A stretch of DNA of 64,000 nucleotides. Origin: Halorientalis sp. IM1011 (GTDB lineage: Archaea > Halobacteriota > Halobacteria > Halobacteriales > Haloarculaceae). Every line of letters starts with the position of its first letter. The first letter of the stretch is position 1. The stretch covers positions 2,666,001 through 2,730,000 of the forward strand of contig NZ_CP019067.1 in NCBI RefSeq assembly GCF_001989615.1. Direction: 5' to 3'. A program made the translations under genes and the position numbers. Under the pieces are notes generated by a model, which saw only the letters and a list, made by a program, of their open reading frames with translations, was not told the DNA's origin and searched no databases. Below, piece after piece: positions 44,495-53,324 of this stretch.

Positions 44495-44535
44495 ACCCCT
44501 CCGAGGGCGGGCAGGCGTTAAATGACTGTTCGTCC

Positions 44536-44823
44536 TCACTCCGCGGACGGGTCGACCAGAATGGTGCCGTCGCTGTCGACCGTCACGTCCTGTCCGTCCA
44601 GCGTGAACGTCACCGTGACCGTGCCGGTTCCCGACGCCAGCACGCGCGCGAGCGCGTCCGGGTCGAGTACGTCGTTGAGCAGTTCGGAGAGCTCCATCCC
44701 CTCGACGCCCCGCGCCTCCGCGACGGTATTGACGACGGCCCCCGTCAGCGAGTCCGGATCGTCCGGATCCCACGTCGTCCGGATCGGTCCCCCGTCATCC
44801 TCGTCGGTCCCATCAGACCCCAT
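44536..44823 (-). CDS. HalOD1 output-domain-like protein (95 aa)
   Basis: MGSDGTDEDDGGPIRTTWDP is followed by SLTGAVVNTVAEARGVEGME, ELLNDVLDPDALARVLASG and VTVTFTLDGQDVTVDSDGTI. This is the two-helix plus beta-hairpin pattern of the HalOD1 domain, which occurs alone or with receiver domains in haloarchaea. Its target is unknown. The gene is 41 bp from the NYN gene on the same strand. Confidence 0.78.
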   Translation of the reverse strand: MGSDGTDEDDGGPIRTTWDPDDPDSLTGAVVNTVAEARGVEGMELSELLNDVLDPDALARVLASGTGTVTVTFTLDGQDVTVDSDGTILVDPSAE

Positions 44824-44951
44824 GCACCCGGCTACAGCCACCGGGTAATCAAAGGTTGTGCTTCCGTGCAGAACACAGTCACCACCGACAGTTCCTGCCG
44901 ACGGAGCCGTCGCTTCCCGTCTAGCGACGACCGAGAACGATTCCCCGGCGA

Positions 44952-45104
44952 TCAGGTCAGGTCGGGCACCAGCGGCGCGTCCGTCTCCGCCCCACGCGCG
45001 ACGCCCCCGTCCGAGGCTACGCGACTCCCGTCGTCGGTCCGGTCGGTCGCGGCTGCGAGTTCGGGCACCATCGGGTCGATTTCGTTGGATCGAGGCCGGA
45101 TCAT
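44952..45104 (-). CDS. Possible acidic microprotein (50 aa)
   Basis: An ATG at 45104 gives MIRPRSNEIDPMVPELAAAT followed by a 30-residue stretch rich in Asp, Gly and Ala, ending DAPLVPDLT. The acidic make-up fits a haloarchaeal protein, whereas the overlapping longer frame is Arg-rich. Upstream on the minus strand are ggtttatactg and ggaggtggga, TATA-like and Shine-Dalgarno-like, though these would also suit an ATG at 45129 in the other frame. No family is recognised. Confidence 0.4.
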   Translation of the reverse strand: MIRPRSNEIDPMVPELAAATDRTDDGSRVASDGGVARGAETDAPLVPDLT

Positions 45105-45304
45105 AGTAGGTACGTCCGCTTCGTTTCATCGTCCCACCTCCATCAGTATAAACCTTCATGATTTATCCTTATACAGCGTACGGTCAGCGATGGGCGGATG
45201 TCCGTCTACTTTGACCCAATATAACGCGTCGATTCTGCCGTAATGTTCGGTTATTCTGGGCCGGGTAAACGTTCGTCGAAAAATATTGCGGATCCCTTCG
45301 CGCG
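45105..45304. other. AT-rich spacer after the urease operon
   Basis: The 200 bp between the ureF stop and the small gene are relatively A/T-rich. They contain the divergent-looking tataaacc and gatttatcc stretches and the purine box mentioned for the neighbouring minus-strand gene. Nothing else is recognised. It may include the terminator of the ure operon on the left (aaaaatattg). Confidence 0.4.
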
Positions 45305-46009
45305 TCAACTGAGGAAGAGCCGCCGCTCGGCGCGCTCGTGTTCCGCCGACAGAACATCGACCAGCGGAGCGAACGGGCTCAGATCCTCGACGGTCCGGTC
45401 TTCGTTCGCCTCCCACGCCGCGACGACTGTGGGGCGGCTCTCGGTGACGATACGTTGCACGTCGGTGTGACCGATCCGGAGGACGCGCTGGGCCGCCCCG
45501 ACGAGGTCGGTGACGAACGAGTAGCCTAGAACCAGCGCCGCCTGCCGCGCGCTCGTGCCGGTGCGGGCGGCCACCGCGCCGAGGACGGCCGCGTAGTTGC
45601 CCGGCGCGCCCCCCGCCTCGACGGCCTCCTCGTAGGTCGGCAGGAAGGGGTCGTCCTCGGTGTCGGCCACGAGCGAGCACAACTGTCCGCCGGTCCGTGT
45701 CGAACTCTCCCGGAACTCCGCGGGCAACTGCACCGCCGAGCACCGCCGGTCGACCCGCCGGAGTTCCGCGAGGTCGCCGTCGCTCGCCGCGTCGTGGGCC
45801 GCTGCCACGACCACCATGTCGCAGGGCCCGATCTGCCGGTCGAGGTAGGTCGCGACCAGCGCCTGGAGGTCCGCGGCGTCCTCGACGTCGTCGGCCGCCA
45901 CGAACTGCTCGACCCCGTAGGAAGTCGTGAACGACCCGGCCGGAAGGAACGAGTCCGCGAACTGTAGCGCCGCCACCGCCGACTCGTCCGCCGGCGTCCC
46001 GTCGCTCAT
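45305..46009 (-). CDS. ureF: Urease accessory protein UreF
   Basis: UreF (234 residues) checks and gates nickel insertion together with UreD and UreG. It starts with LQFADSFLPAGSFTTSYGVE, the typical helix pair, and contains RRCSAVQLPAEFRESSTRTG and LGYSFVTDLVGAAQRVLRIG. The end RAERRLFLS is normal. It is the last gene of ureBCAGDEF. Its start overlaps the ureE stop by 4 bp (ATGA). Confidence 0.95.
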   Translation of the reverse strand: MSDGTPADESAVAALQFADSFLPAGSFTTSYGVEQFVAADDVEDAADLQALVATYLDRQIGPCDMVVVAAAHDAASDGDLAELRRVDRRCSAVQLPAEFRESSTRTGGQLCSLVADTEDDPFLPTYEEAVEAGGAPGNYAAVLGAVAARTGTSARQAALVLGYSFVTDLVGAAQRVLRIGHTDVQRIVTESRPTVVAAWEANEDRTVEDLSPFAPLVDVLSAEHERAERRLFLS

Positions 46010-46650
46010 CCGCCTCCCTCCTCGTTTAGGACCGACTCGTCCAGCGTCCGGATATCTGATCCGGGTGCGTGGCTGTGGCTCTCCGATCCGTGCACGTGAC
46101 CGTCACCGCCGTGGCCGTGATCGTGGCCATCGTCTCCGTGGCCGTGCTCGTGATCGGCGGTGCCTGCACCGTCGAACCGCGTGGGATCGACGTTCTCGCG
46201 CCGGGTCTCCGCTCCGGCCGGGAGCATCGCGGTGACCTCTTCGATGGTCCGTTCCCCGTCGGCGTCGAGCGCGATCAGTACTTCGTCGCCCCGCACGGCG
46301 AGGTCACGATGTCGGTTGCCGACGGCGTGGCCCAGTTCCGTGGCCCGGGCCATCGCGGCGGCGTCGCCGGCAGCGAACCCCACGACCAGCGCCTCGCGGT
46401 CGGCGAACTCGACGAGAACGACTCGCTCGTCGTCGTCCACCAGCACGTCTCCCGGTCGCAGGCCGCGTTCGTCCTCGACGACTATCCCGATCTCTGTCCC
46501 GGCGTCAGTCGTCGTCCGGATCCGCGAGCGCCGGCGCTCGCGCTCGTCCAGCACGACTCGTTCGACCGCCGAATCGTGGCGCGATTCGACCGACCGCCGC
46601 AGATCGGCGTCGTCGTCGACGTTCCCGAGGATCGACTCGCTGACCAGCAT
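46006..46650 (-). CDS. ureE: Urease nickel metallochaperone UreE
   Basis: UreE (214 residues) binds nickel and passes it to the urease active site. The N-terminal domain (MLVSESILGNVDDDADLRRS) is followed by the nickel-binding domain with ATELGHAVGNRHRDLAVRGD. The C-terminus has a His-rich tail with DHEHGHGDDGHDHGHGG, which can hold several nickel ions. The ATG at 46650 is used; the longer frame adds an Arg-rich head that overlaps ureD. The stop overlaps the ureF start. Confidence 0.95.
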   Translation of the reverse strand: MLVSESILGNVDDDADLRRSVESRHDSAVERVVLDERERRRSRIRTTTDAGTEIGIVVEDERGLRPGDVLVDDDERVVLVEFADREALVVGFAAGDAAAMARATELGHAVGNRHRDLAVRGDEVLIALDADGERTIEEVTAMLPAGAETRRENVDPTRFDGAGTADHEHGHGDDGHDHGHGGDGHVHGSESHSHAPGSDIRTLDESVLNEEGGG

Positions 46651-47537
46651 CAGTCTTTCCTCCGTTCGGGTGCTGGCGCACCGACCAGCAGCCGACGCGC
46701 TTCGTCCCACGCGGCGTCGAGCGCGCCCGAGACGGCCGCCCGCTCGCCCAGCGCGCGGACCATCACACCCGCGTCGTTCGGGAGCGCAGTAGCGCCCGCC
46801 CGGGCGTCCGTCGCGTCCGCGACCCGCTCGTGGAGGGGATCGGCCGCCGCGTCGCCGACGACGTACAGCGTCCCCAGCACGTCGTTGACGCCCATGACAC
46901 CGGGTCGTCGCGGGTCGCGCTCGGCGGGGTGGAGGTCGGTCGTATCCTCGAACAACAGCCCGTCGGCGTCGCGTGCCTGCAGGCGCGTGTACGCGCGCTC
47001 GAACTCGAAGACCTCGTCCCGGGCCAGCCGTCCCGGGACCAGTACCTCGCCGACGACGGCGCTGGCTCCCTCGGCCACCGAGAGTATCGTCTCACCGCGA
47101 AAGCGGGCGTCGGCGTGCAGGATCGTCGGCTCCGGCAGGTACTCAAGATAGCCGTCTTCGGCGACCGAGAGGTCTACGTCGACCCGTCCGAAGTTGCGGT
47201 CCATGCCGTGGACCTTCGTCGCGTTCCCGGTCGAGACGTGAGCCCGCGCGTCCGCGCCGACGGTCACCGAGAGGTCGTGGCGGTCCCCCTGTGCGACCGC
47301 GCCGGTCGGTGACTGGAGGTAGACCGTCGCCAGCCCGGGCAGTTCCTCGTCGTGGTCCAGCGCGCCGGTCAGGTGGAAGGGGACCGTGGCGTAGTCCTGC
47401 ACCAGCCGCGTCTCCCCGTCGACGGCGGCGAACGCCGCCTCGAGCCGGCCCTCCTTCCCGACCGCGCCGTCGGCCGCCGGGGGCAGCCGTTCGTCCGCGT
47501 AGGCCGCGAAGGCCTCGCGTGGGTTCCTCGCCGCCAT
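46650..47537 (-). CDS. ureD: Urease accessory protein UreD (UreH)
   Basis: UreD (295 residues) holds apo-urease and receives nickel from UreG. Family features are DYATVPFHLTGALDHDEELP, YLQSPTGAVAQGDRHDLSVT, HVSTGNATKVHGMDRN and YLEYLPEPTILHADARFRGE, then VVGEVLVPGRLARDEVFEFE. The ureE ATG at 46650 touches its last codon, so the two genes are coupled. The order G-D-E-F is the usual haloarchaeal one. Confidence 0.95.
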   Translation of the reverse strand: MAARNPREAFAAYADERLPPAADGAVGKEGRLEAAFAAVDGETRLVQDYATVPFHLTGALDHDEELPGLATVYLQSPTGAVAQGDRHDLSVTVGADARAHVSTGNATKVHGMDRNFGRVDVDLSVAEDGYLEYLPEPTILHADARFRGETILSVAEGASAVVGEVLVPGRLARDEVFEFERAYTRLQARDADGLLFEDTTDLHPAERDPRRPGVMGVNDVLGTLYVVGDAAADPLHERVADATDARAGATALPNDAGVMVRALGERAAVSGALDAAWDEARRLLVGAPAPERRKD

Positions 47538-47538
47538 C

Positions 47539-48153
47539 TCAGGCGAACAACACCTGGCCCTGGATCTCGTCGGCCACGGCGTCGATCCCGTCTTCGGTCT
47601 TGCAGTTCGTGCATATCACCGGCCCGTCCCGGACCTCGTTCGCGTCCCGCTTCATCAGGTCCAGATCGGCCCCGACGTGGGGTGCCAGATCGGTCTTGTT
47701 GATCACCAGCAGATCGGCCTCGGTGACGCCCGGGCCGCGCTTTCGGGGGATGTCGTCGCCCTCCGCCGTCGAGATGACGTACACGAAGTAGTCGGCCAGT
47801 TCCGGGTTGAACGTGGCCGCGAGGTTGTCCCCGCCGCTCTCCAGGAGGACGAGGTCGAGGTCGGGTTCGATCTCCAGGAACCGGTCGATCTGTTCTAAGT
47901 TCATCGACGGGTCCTCCCGGATGCCGGTGTGGGGACAGGCCCCGGTCTCGACGCCGGCGACCAGTTCCGGCGGGATCTGGCCCGCGAAGGACTCCCGGAG
48001 CACGTCCGCGTCCTCCTGTGTCAGGATGTCGTTGGCGATGACGCCGACCTCCAGTCCCTCCTCGCGTAGCCGCGGGACGAGCGCCCGGACCAGCGAGGTC
48101 TTGCCGGAGCCGACCGGGCCGCCGATGCCGACGGTGGCGACCTGCCGGCTCAC
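47539..48153 (-). CDS. ureG: Urease GTPase UreG
   Basis: UreG (204 residues) is a SIMIBI GTPase that delivers nickel. It contains the P-loop [14 protein letters not shown], the metal-binding CPH motif in [39 protein letters not shown] and the guanine specificity sequence [15 protein letters not shown]. The C-terminal [13 protein letters not shown] is normal. Length is standard. It overlaps the ureA stop by 4 bp. Confidence 0.96.
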   Translation of the reverse strand: MSRQVATVGIGGPVGSGKTSLVRALVPRLREEGLEVGVIANDILTQEDADVLRESFAGQIPPELVAGVETGACPHTGIREDPSMNLEQIDRFLEIEPDLDLVLLESGGDNLAATFNPELADYFVYVISTAEGDDIPRKRGPGVTEADLLVINKTDLAPHVGADLDLMKRDANEVRDGPVICTNCKTEDGIDAVADEIQGQVLFA

Positions 48154-48551
48154 GGCTCCGAACCTCCGTCGTCGTCCGGGGAGTCGGCTTCCGCCGGCCG
48201 ACCGCCGTCGGTCGCCAACCCCATCTCCTCTGCCTGCTCCGGCGTCTCGAACCGGATCGGGTCGTGGATCGTCACGAGTTTCGTCCCGTCGGGGAAGGTC
48301 GGTTCGACCTGCACCGTGTCGATCATCTCGGGCACGCCGTCCATGACGTCTTCCTCGGTGAGCAGGGTCTGGGCCGCCGAGCGGATCTCGGCGACGCCCA
48401 TCCCCTCGCGGGCGCGTTCGCAGGCCCAGTCCGAGATGAGCGCGACCGTCTCGGGGTGGTTCAGCTCGACACCGCGCTCCCGGCGGCGTCGTGCGAGCTC
48501 TGCGGCCATGAAGATCGTCAGCCGTTCGCGTTCTTTGGGTGTGAGTTTCAT
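48150..48551 (-). CDS. ureA: Urease gamma subunit UreA
   Basis: The 133-residue protein starts [20 protein letters not shown] and contains [40 protein letters not shown] and [12 protein letters not shown], all family marks. The normal gamma subunit is about 100 residues. Here a 33-residue acidic extension ([20 protein letters not shown]) follows, typical of haloarchaea. The gene is just after ureC (2 bp) and its stop overlaps the ureG start. Confidence 0.96.
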   Translation of the reverse strand: MKLTPKERERLTIFMAAELARRRRERGVELNHPETVALISDWACERAREGMGVAEIRSAAQTLLTEEDVMDGVPEMIDTVQVEPTFPDGTKLVTIHDPIRFETPEQAEEMGLATDGGRPAEADSPDDDGGSEP

Positions 48552-48553
48552 CG

Positions 48554-50257
48554 TTAGAGCATGTACCGCTGTGCGAGCGGGATCTCTTCTGCTGGTTCGC
48601 AACTGATCACGTCGCCATCCACTGTGACCTCGAACGTCTCTGGGTCGACCTCGATGTCGTCCGGGCAGTAGTCGTTGCGTACCATGTCGGACTTCGCGAC
48701 CGTCCGGGCGCCAGAGATCGGGACGACCTCGCTGTCGAGACCGTACGCCTCGCCGACCCCGCGCTCGGCGGCGGCCTCGCTGACGAACGACAGCGAGAGG
48801 GCGTGTTTGGCCTTCCCGACAGCGCCGGCGCGCTCGCGCTGGACGATCGGCTCGCAGGTCATCAGCGACCCGTTGGCCTCGCCCATGCTCGACATGACCG
48901 GGAAGCCGCCCTTGAACACCATCGAGGGCTTGATACCGAAGAATTCGGGCTCCCACAGCGCCACGTCCGCGATCTTGCCGGGTTCGAGCGAGCCGACGTA
49001 GTCGTCGATGCCCGCAGTGATCGCCGGGTTGATCGTGTACTTCGCGATGTATCGGAGGATGCGCTCGTTGTCGTTGTCGGTCCCCTCGTCGCCCGGCAGG
49101 GAGCCGCGCTGGCGTTTCATCTTGTCCGCGGTCTGCCAGGTGCGCGAGATGACCTCGGCCATCCGGCCCATCGCCATCGAGTCGGAGGTCATGATCGAGA
49201 CCGCGCCCTCGTCGTGGAGGACGTCTTCAGCGGCCAGCGTCTCCGGGCGGATGCGCGACTCCGCGAAGGCCACGTCCTCGGGCACGTCGTCGTCGAGGTG
49301 GTGACAGACCATCACCATGTCCAGGTGCTCGTCGACGGTGTTCTCCGTGAACGGCATCGAGGTGTTCGTCGACGAGGGGAGGGCGTTGGGTTCACCGACG
49401 AGTTCGATGATGTCCGGTGCGTGGCCGCCGCCGGCCCCCTCGATGTGGAACATGTGCATCGTCCGGCCGTCGATGGCGTCGAAGGTGTCCTCGACGAACC
49501 CGGACTCGTTGAGGGTGTCCGTGTGGATCGCCGTCTGGACGCCCATCTCCTCGGCGACCGAGAGGCAGGTGTCGATCACGTCGGGCGTCGACCCCCAGTC
49601 CTCGTGCATCTTCAGCCCGCAGACGCCTGCTTCGACCTGTTCGCGGAGCGGTTCGGGATCGCTGGCGTTGCCCTTTCCGTAGAAGCCGACGTTGACCGGC
49701 CACTCGTCGGCCGCCTGCAGGAACCGCTCGATGTTCGCGGGGCCGGTCGTACAGGTGGTCGCGCCGCCGCCGTAGCCGCCCCCGACCATCGTCGTGATTC
49801 CCGACGTGAGGGCGTGCTCGTACAGGTTCTCGCTGTTGAAGTGGATGTGAATGTCCAGCCCGCCGGGCGTGGCGATCATCCCCTCGGCGTTGTACACGTC
49901 GGTCGAGGGGCCGACCACCATGTCGACGCCGTCCATCGTGTCCGGGTTGCCAGCCTTCCCGACGCCCGCGATTTCGCCGTCCTCGATCCCGATATCGGCC
50001 GAGACGATTCCGAGCACGGGGTCGATCACGACCGCGTTCGTCAGCACCCAGTCCAGCGCCCCCTCCGCGGCCGTGACGCCCGAGGCCATCCCCATGCCGT
50101 CCCGGAGCGTCTTCCCGCCGCCGAAGACCGCCTCGTCGCCGGGTGTGCCGAGGTCCTCCTCGACCTCGGCGAAGAGTTCGGTGTCGCCCAGTCGGACCCG
50201 CGATCCCTCCGTCGGGCCGTACAGGTCCGTGTACTGGCGTCTCGAGACGTCTCTCAT
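48554..50257 (-). CDS. ureC: Urease alpha subunit UreC
   Basis: UreC (567 residues) holds the dinuclear nickel centre that hydrolyses urea. All ligands are present: His137 and His139 in GGLDIHIHF, carbamylated Lys216 in [10 protein letters not shown], His245 in [12 protein letters not shown], His271 in [11 protein letters not shown], and Asp359 in [10 protein letters not shown]. The catalytic His is His320 in MVCHHLDDD. The positions match the well-studied bacterial enzymes almost residue for residue. The start overlaps the ureB stop by 4 bp. Confidence 0.98.
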   Translation of the reverse strand: MRDVSRRQYTDLYGPTEGSRVRLGDTELFAEVEEDLGTPGDEAVFGGGKTLRDGMGMASGVTAAEGALDWVLTNAVVIDPVLGIVSADIGIEDGEIAGVGKAGNPDTMDGVDMVVGPSTDVYNAEGMIATPGGLDIHIHFNSENLYEHALTSGITTMVGGGYGGGATTCTTGPANIERFLQAADEWPVNVGFYGKGNASDPEPLREQVEAGVCGLKMHEDWGSTPDVIDTCLSVAEEMGVQTAIHTDTLNESGFVEDTFDAIDGRTMHMFHIEGAGGGHAPDIIELVGEPNALPSSTNTSMPFTENTVDEHLDMVMVCHHLDDDVPEDVAFAESRIRPETLAAEDVLHDEGAVSIMTSDSMAMGRMAEVISRTWQTADKMKRQRGSLPGDEGTDNDNERILRYIAKYTINPAITAGIDDYVGSLEPGKIADVALWEPEFFGIKPSMVFKGGFPVMSSMGEANGSLMTCEPIVQRERAGAVGKAKHALSLSFVSEAAAERGVGEAYGLDSEVVPISGARTVAKSDMVRNDYCPDDIEVDPETFEVTVDGDVISCEPAEEIPLAQRYML

Positions 50258-50685
50258 TCCGCGTCCTCCGCAGTGTCCGTGGGTTCGGTCGGCTGGTCGT
50301 CTCCACTGCCGGTATCCCCGAACCCGCGTTCCCGAACCCGGGCCAGCGCCGCCCCGACCTCGCCGTCGCTGGTCGCGCCGTCGGTCAGCCCGTTGTGCCC
50401 GGTGACGCGCTGGTTCCCGCCGTAGGCCACGAGGTCGACCTCGCGCTCGTCGCCCGGCTCGAACCGGACTGCGGTGCCCGCCGGCACGTCCAGCCGCATC
50501 CCGAACGCCGTCTCCCGGTCGAAGGCGAGCGCCCGGTTGACCTCGAAGAAGTGGAAGTGCGAGCCGACCTGCACGGGCCGGTCGCCGGTGTTCGCGACCG
50601 ACACCGTGGCCGTCTCCCGACCCTCGTTGATCGTGACAGTCCCCTCGCCAGGGTCGACCTCGCCGGGAATCAGATCACTTCCCAT
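50254..50685 (-). CDS. ureB: Urease beta subunit UreB
   Basis: The 143-residue protein starts [20 protein letters not shown] and has [40 protein letters not shown] and [20 protein letters not shown], the full beta-subunit pattern. A 30-residue acidic tail follows. An in-frame GTG nine bases upstream is possible, but the ATG at 50685 gives the usual start; agaggtga just upstream is Shine-Dalgarno-like. It is the first gene of the seven-gene operon. Confidence 0.96.
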   Translation of the reverse strand: MGSDLIPGEVDPGEGTVTINEGRETATVSVANTGDRPVQVGSHFHFFEVNRALAFDRETAFGMRLDVPAGTAVRFEPGDEREVDLVAYGGNQRVTGHNGLTDGATSDGEVGAALARVRERGFGDTGSGDDQPTEPTDTAEDAE

Positions 50686-50726
50686 CTTCGTCACCTCTCG
50701 CCACTATCTTTTGCCGATTGTCCATG

Positions 50727-50755
50727 TTCACTGGTGAATATCTAGAGCATTCACT
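50727..50755. promoter_or_regulatory. Putative operator between ureB and the UreH-like gene
   Basis: TTCACTGGTGAA (50727-50738) is a TTCAC-NN-GTGAA palindrome, and TTCACT repeats at 50750-50755, 23 bp after the first. The sites lie 42-70 bp upstream of the ureB start. They could bind a regulator of the ure operon, for instance one responding to nitrogen or nickel. This is inferred from position and symmetry only. Confidence 0.4.
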
Positions 50756-51022
50756 AATCATTGCCGGTTGGGGCGAACGAAGCAACTGGAAAGACGGGCA
50801 ATCAGTGGACGAACGACCGAGAATTTCTGAACAGTCGTGTAAAATCGGGGTCTGTCCCGACCACTGTGTGTTCCGGTATGAACGAAATTCTGCCAGTAAC
50901 GCGTTCGATTGTATTCTTTCGGATGGAAACTAGGTGGATTCGTTCGGTTCCTGTCGGTAAAAGCGACGGATATTTTGATCGGATCGGAGGATTAATCACG
51001 ACGGTGGTTCGTGTCGGGACAC
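50756..51022. other. Intergenic region between the ure operon and the UreH-like gene
   Basis: This region has lower G+C than its neighbours. TATA-like sequences are cggatattttg (50967-50977) and ggattaatc (50989-50997), the latter about 30 bp upstream of the UreH-like ATG. A 71-codon plus-strand frame (50718-50933) is open but lacks haloarchaeal composition and a family, so it is not annotated as a gene. Confidence 0.45.
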
Positions 51023-51694
51023 ATGGCAATCACTGCTGCAGCGATCACCGGCGCGGTGGTTGGCCTCCGGCACTCGCTGGAGGCGGACCACCTGGCCGCA
51101 ATTTCGACGCTCGTCGACGACCGGAAGACCGACCGCCCCGGCGTAGTCGGAGCCTCCTGGGGTGTCGGGCACTCGCTCCCGATCATCGCCGTCGGGCTCC
51201 TCTTCGTCTTCCTCAGTGCGTCGCTCCCCGAGACCGTGACGCTGGCCTTCGAGGTACTGGCCGGCCTGATCCTCGTCTATCTCGGTCTCCGGATGCTGCT
51301 GGAGGTCGCGGGGCTACTCACCGTCGAGCGCCACGAACACGACGGCCACGAACACACGCACGTCTCGCTCGGGAGCGTCTCGATCGGCTCCTTCCACACG
51401 CACGTCGACGGCGAGTCGTTCCTCGTCGGCATCGTCCACGGACTGGCCGGGAGCGGTGCCATCGTCGTCGCGCTCGCCGCGAGCGCCTCGACCGTCTCCT
51501 CCTCGTTCTCGCTGTTGCTCTCCTTCTCGGTCATCACGGTGCTGACGATGAGCGTCCTCTCGTACCTGTGGGGCTCGGTGCTGACCACCCGCCTCCAGTC
51601 CGGCCTGAAAGTCGTCGCCGGGAGCGCGAGCTTCGGCATCGGCGGTCTGCTCGTGGCGAACGAACTGCTGGGCATCGGCCCGATCCTGTTCTAA
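51023..51694 (+). CDS. ureH: UreH-like nickel/cobalt transporter
   Basis: This 223-residue protein has about six helices. The first has AVVGLRHSLEADHLAAISTL, matching the HxxxxDH nickel/cobalt signature of the NiCoT/UreH family. A second His site is GVGHSLPIIAVGLLFV. Between helices 3 and 4 is a His-rich loop (RHEHDGHEHTHVSLGSVS, then FHTHVDGESF) likely to gather metal. It faces away from the ure operon and probably brings in the nickel that urease needs. The ATG at 51023 was favoured over a GTG at 51011 because of TATA spacing. Confidence 0.88.
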   Translation: MAITAAAITGAVVGLRHSLEADHLAAISTLVDDRKTDRPGVVGASWGVGHSLPIIAVGLLFVFLSASLPETVTLAFEVLAGLILVYLGLRMLLEVAGLLTVERHEHDGHEHTHVSLGSVSIGSFHTHVDGESFLVGIVHGLAGSGAIVVALAASASTVSSSFSLLLSFSVITVLTMSVLSYLWGSVLTTRLQSGLKVVAGSASFGIGGLLVANELLGIGPILF

Positions 51695-51950
51695 CGCCTC
51701 CGTCGTCGGCGGTTTCCGTCGCCTGTACAGTCGAGCGACAGTTGTCCTGTCAAATCTTCTACATTCACTTTCTCACCATCCGTAATTGGCTGTGCTAATT
51801 TTGACCGAATGTTTGGGTTTCGAGCGAGTCCCGGATTATATTGCTAACGTGTGGGGTCTGTCCTTATACAATACGGCAGAATCTTGGGAGAATTAATACC
51901 TGCTTGGAAACTGTTATAAGTACGTGCCAATCACAGTCTTCCGTCGAAAG
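51695..51950 (+). promoter_or_regulatory. Promoter region of the urt operon
   Basis: This A/T-rich 256 bp contains several TATA-like blocks: attatattgc, ccttatacaatac, gaattaatacc and tgttataagtac (51912-51923). The last is about 37 bp upstream of a short upstream frame. No stand-alone gene is visible. The density of A/T blocks suggests multiple start sites or regulator binding. Confidence 0.45.
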
Positions 51951-52052
51951 ATGGTGGACGTATATTCGGAAAATCACGGAAGTATTGGCTACAACTCGAA
52001 CGTAACTGCGGACTTTGTGGACGGTCGTCCTCGCGGGGGTGTGATGGCGTGA
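51951..52052 (+). CDS. Upstream short reading frame overlapping the urtA start (33 aa)
   Basis: An ATG at 51951 opens a 33-residue frame (MVDVYSENHGSIGYNSNV, then 15 more) with a stop TGA at 52050-52052. The urtA start GTG is at 52049-52051, sharing GTGA with the stop. The TATA box tgttataag about 35 bp upstream would place this ATG very near the 5' end of the urt mRNA. It may couple or control urtA translation. The same arrangement occurs before nrdJ. Confidence 0.45.
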   Translation: MVDVYSENHGSIGYNSNVTADFVDGRPRGGVMA

Positions 52053-53323
52053 CGAAACGCGTCAGTCGCCGCGAGTTGCTCGCCGGGGGAGCCGGCGTCG
52101 CGACGGCCTCGCTGGCCGGGTGCGCGTTGCTCGGCGAGAGTGGGAGCGGGACGATCACGCTGGGGATCCTCGAAGACCAGTCGGGGAACTTCGCGCTCAA
52201 CGGCACGCCCAAACACCACGCGAGCATCCTGGCGATCGAGGAGATCAACGACGACGGGGGGATCGACGGCCAGCAGGTCGAGTACGAGGATCCGGACCCG
52301 CAGTCGGACAACGACCGCTACCTGGAGCTGACCCGGCGGATGATCAACCAGCACCGGGTCGACGCGCTGTGGGCCGGCTACTCCAGTGCCACCCGGGAGA
52401 CGATCCGGCCGACCATCGACCAGAACGATCAGCTGTACTTCTACACGACCCAGTACGAGGGCGGGGTCTGTGACAAGAACGTCTTCGCGGTCGGGCCGAC
52501 CGCCCGCCAGCAGCTCGGTGCCGTCCTCCCGTACCTCGTCGAGGAGTACGGGTCGGAGATCTACACGATCGCAGCCGACTACAACTTCGGCCAGCTCTCG
52601 GCCGACTGGGTGAAGGTGCTGGCCGACGAGAACGACGCGGAGGTGATCGGCGAGGAGTTCATCCCGCTCAGTAACTCCCAGTTCTCCTCGACGATCAATC
52701 GCATCCAGGAGGCCGACCCGGACTTCGTGATGTCGATGCTGGTCGGCTCGAACCACACCTCCTTCTACGAGCAGAAGGCCTCCGCGGGGCTGGACGTCCC
52801 GATCGGGACCTCGACGGCGATGGCCCAGGGGCACGAACACCTGCGGCTCGATCCGCCGGCGATGACCAACATCTACGCCGGCGTCAACTACATGGAGGAG
52901 ATTCCGACGACGCGAAACACCGAGGACGGTGGCTTCGTCGACCGGTACTACGAGCGCTGGCCCGACGCCGCCTACCTCAACGAGGAAGCCGAGAACAACT
53001 ACTTCTCGATCTACATGTACAAGCGGGCCGTCGAACAGGCCGGCACGACCGATCAGGCCGAGGTCAAGGAAGCTCTGGAGTCGGGTATCACCTACCCCGC
53101 GCCGGAGGCCCCGGAGGGTGAGGAGATCGAACTCGTCCCGGAGACCCACCACGTGAACCACCACATGTGGGTCATGCGGGCCGACGACGAGCACAACGTC
53201 GAGGCCGTCGACGACATGGTCATCGACGAGACCTTCCTCAAGGACACGGTCGGCTGTGACCTCACCGCGGAGGACGAGGAGACCCAGTACACGCCCCAGG
53301 ACTACTACGAGGAGGCCGGGTAG
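52049..53323 (+). CDS. urtA: Urea ABC transporter substrate-binding lipoprotein UrtA
   Basis: UrtA (424 residues) binds urea outside the cell. It starts with a Tat signal (RVSRRELLAGGAGVATAS) and lipobox LAGC, so it is exported folded and lipid-anchored. The mature protein has the Leu/amide-binding fold: TLGILEDQSGNFALNGTPKH, VDALWAGYSSATRETIRPTI, FYTTQYEGGVCDKNVFAVGP and MLVGSNHTSFYEQKASAG. The Tyr/Glu-containing FYTTQYEGG is typical of UrtA proteins. The GTG start at 52049 overlaps the short upstream frame. It is the first gene of urtABCDE. Confidence 0.95.
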   Translation: MTKRVSRRELLAGGAGVATASLAGCALLGESGSGTITLGILEDQSGNFALNGTPKHHASILAIEEINDDGGIDGQQVEYEDPDPQSDNDRYLELTRRMINQHRVDALWAGYSSATRETIRPTIDQNDQLYFYTTQYEGGVCDKNVFAVGPTARQQLGAVLPYLVEEYGSEIYTIAADYNFGQLSADWVKVLADENDAEVIGEEFIPLSNSQFSSTINRIQEADPDFVMSMLVGSNHTSFYEQKASAGLDVPIGTSTAMAQGHEHLRLDPPAMTNIYAGVNYMEEIPTTRNTEDGGFVDRYYERWPDAAYLNEEAENNYFSIYMYKRAVEQAGTTDQAEVKEALESGITYPAPEAPEGEEIELVPETHHVNHHMWVMRADDEHNVEAVDDMVIDETFLKDTVGCDLTAEDEETQYTPQDYYEEAG

Positions 53324-53324
53324 G

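Noticed and set aside
50718-50933. A 71-codon plus-strand frame upstream of the UreH-like gene
   Set aside because: It lies in an A/T-rich promoter region, starts inside a putative operator palindrome, and has no halophile-type composition or family likeness.
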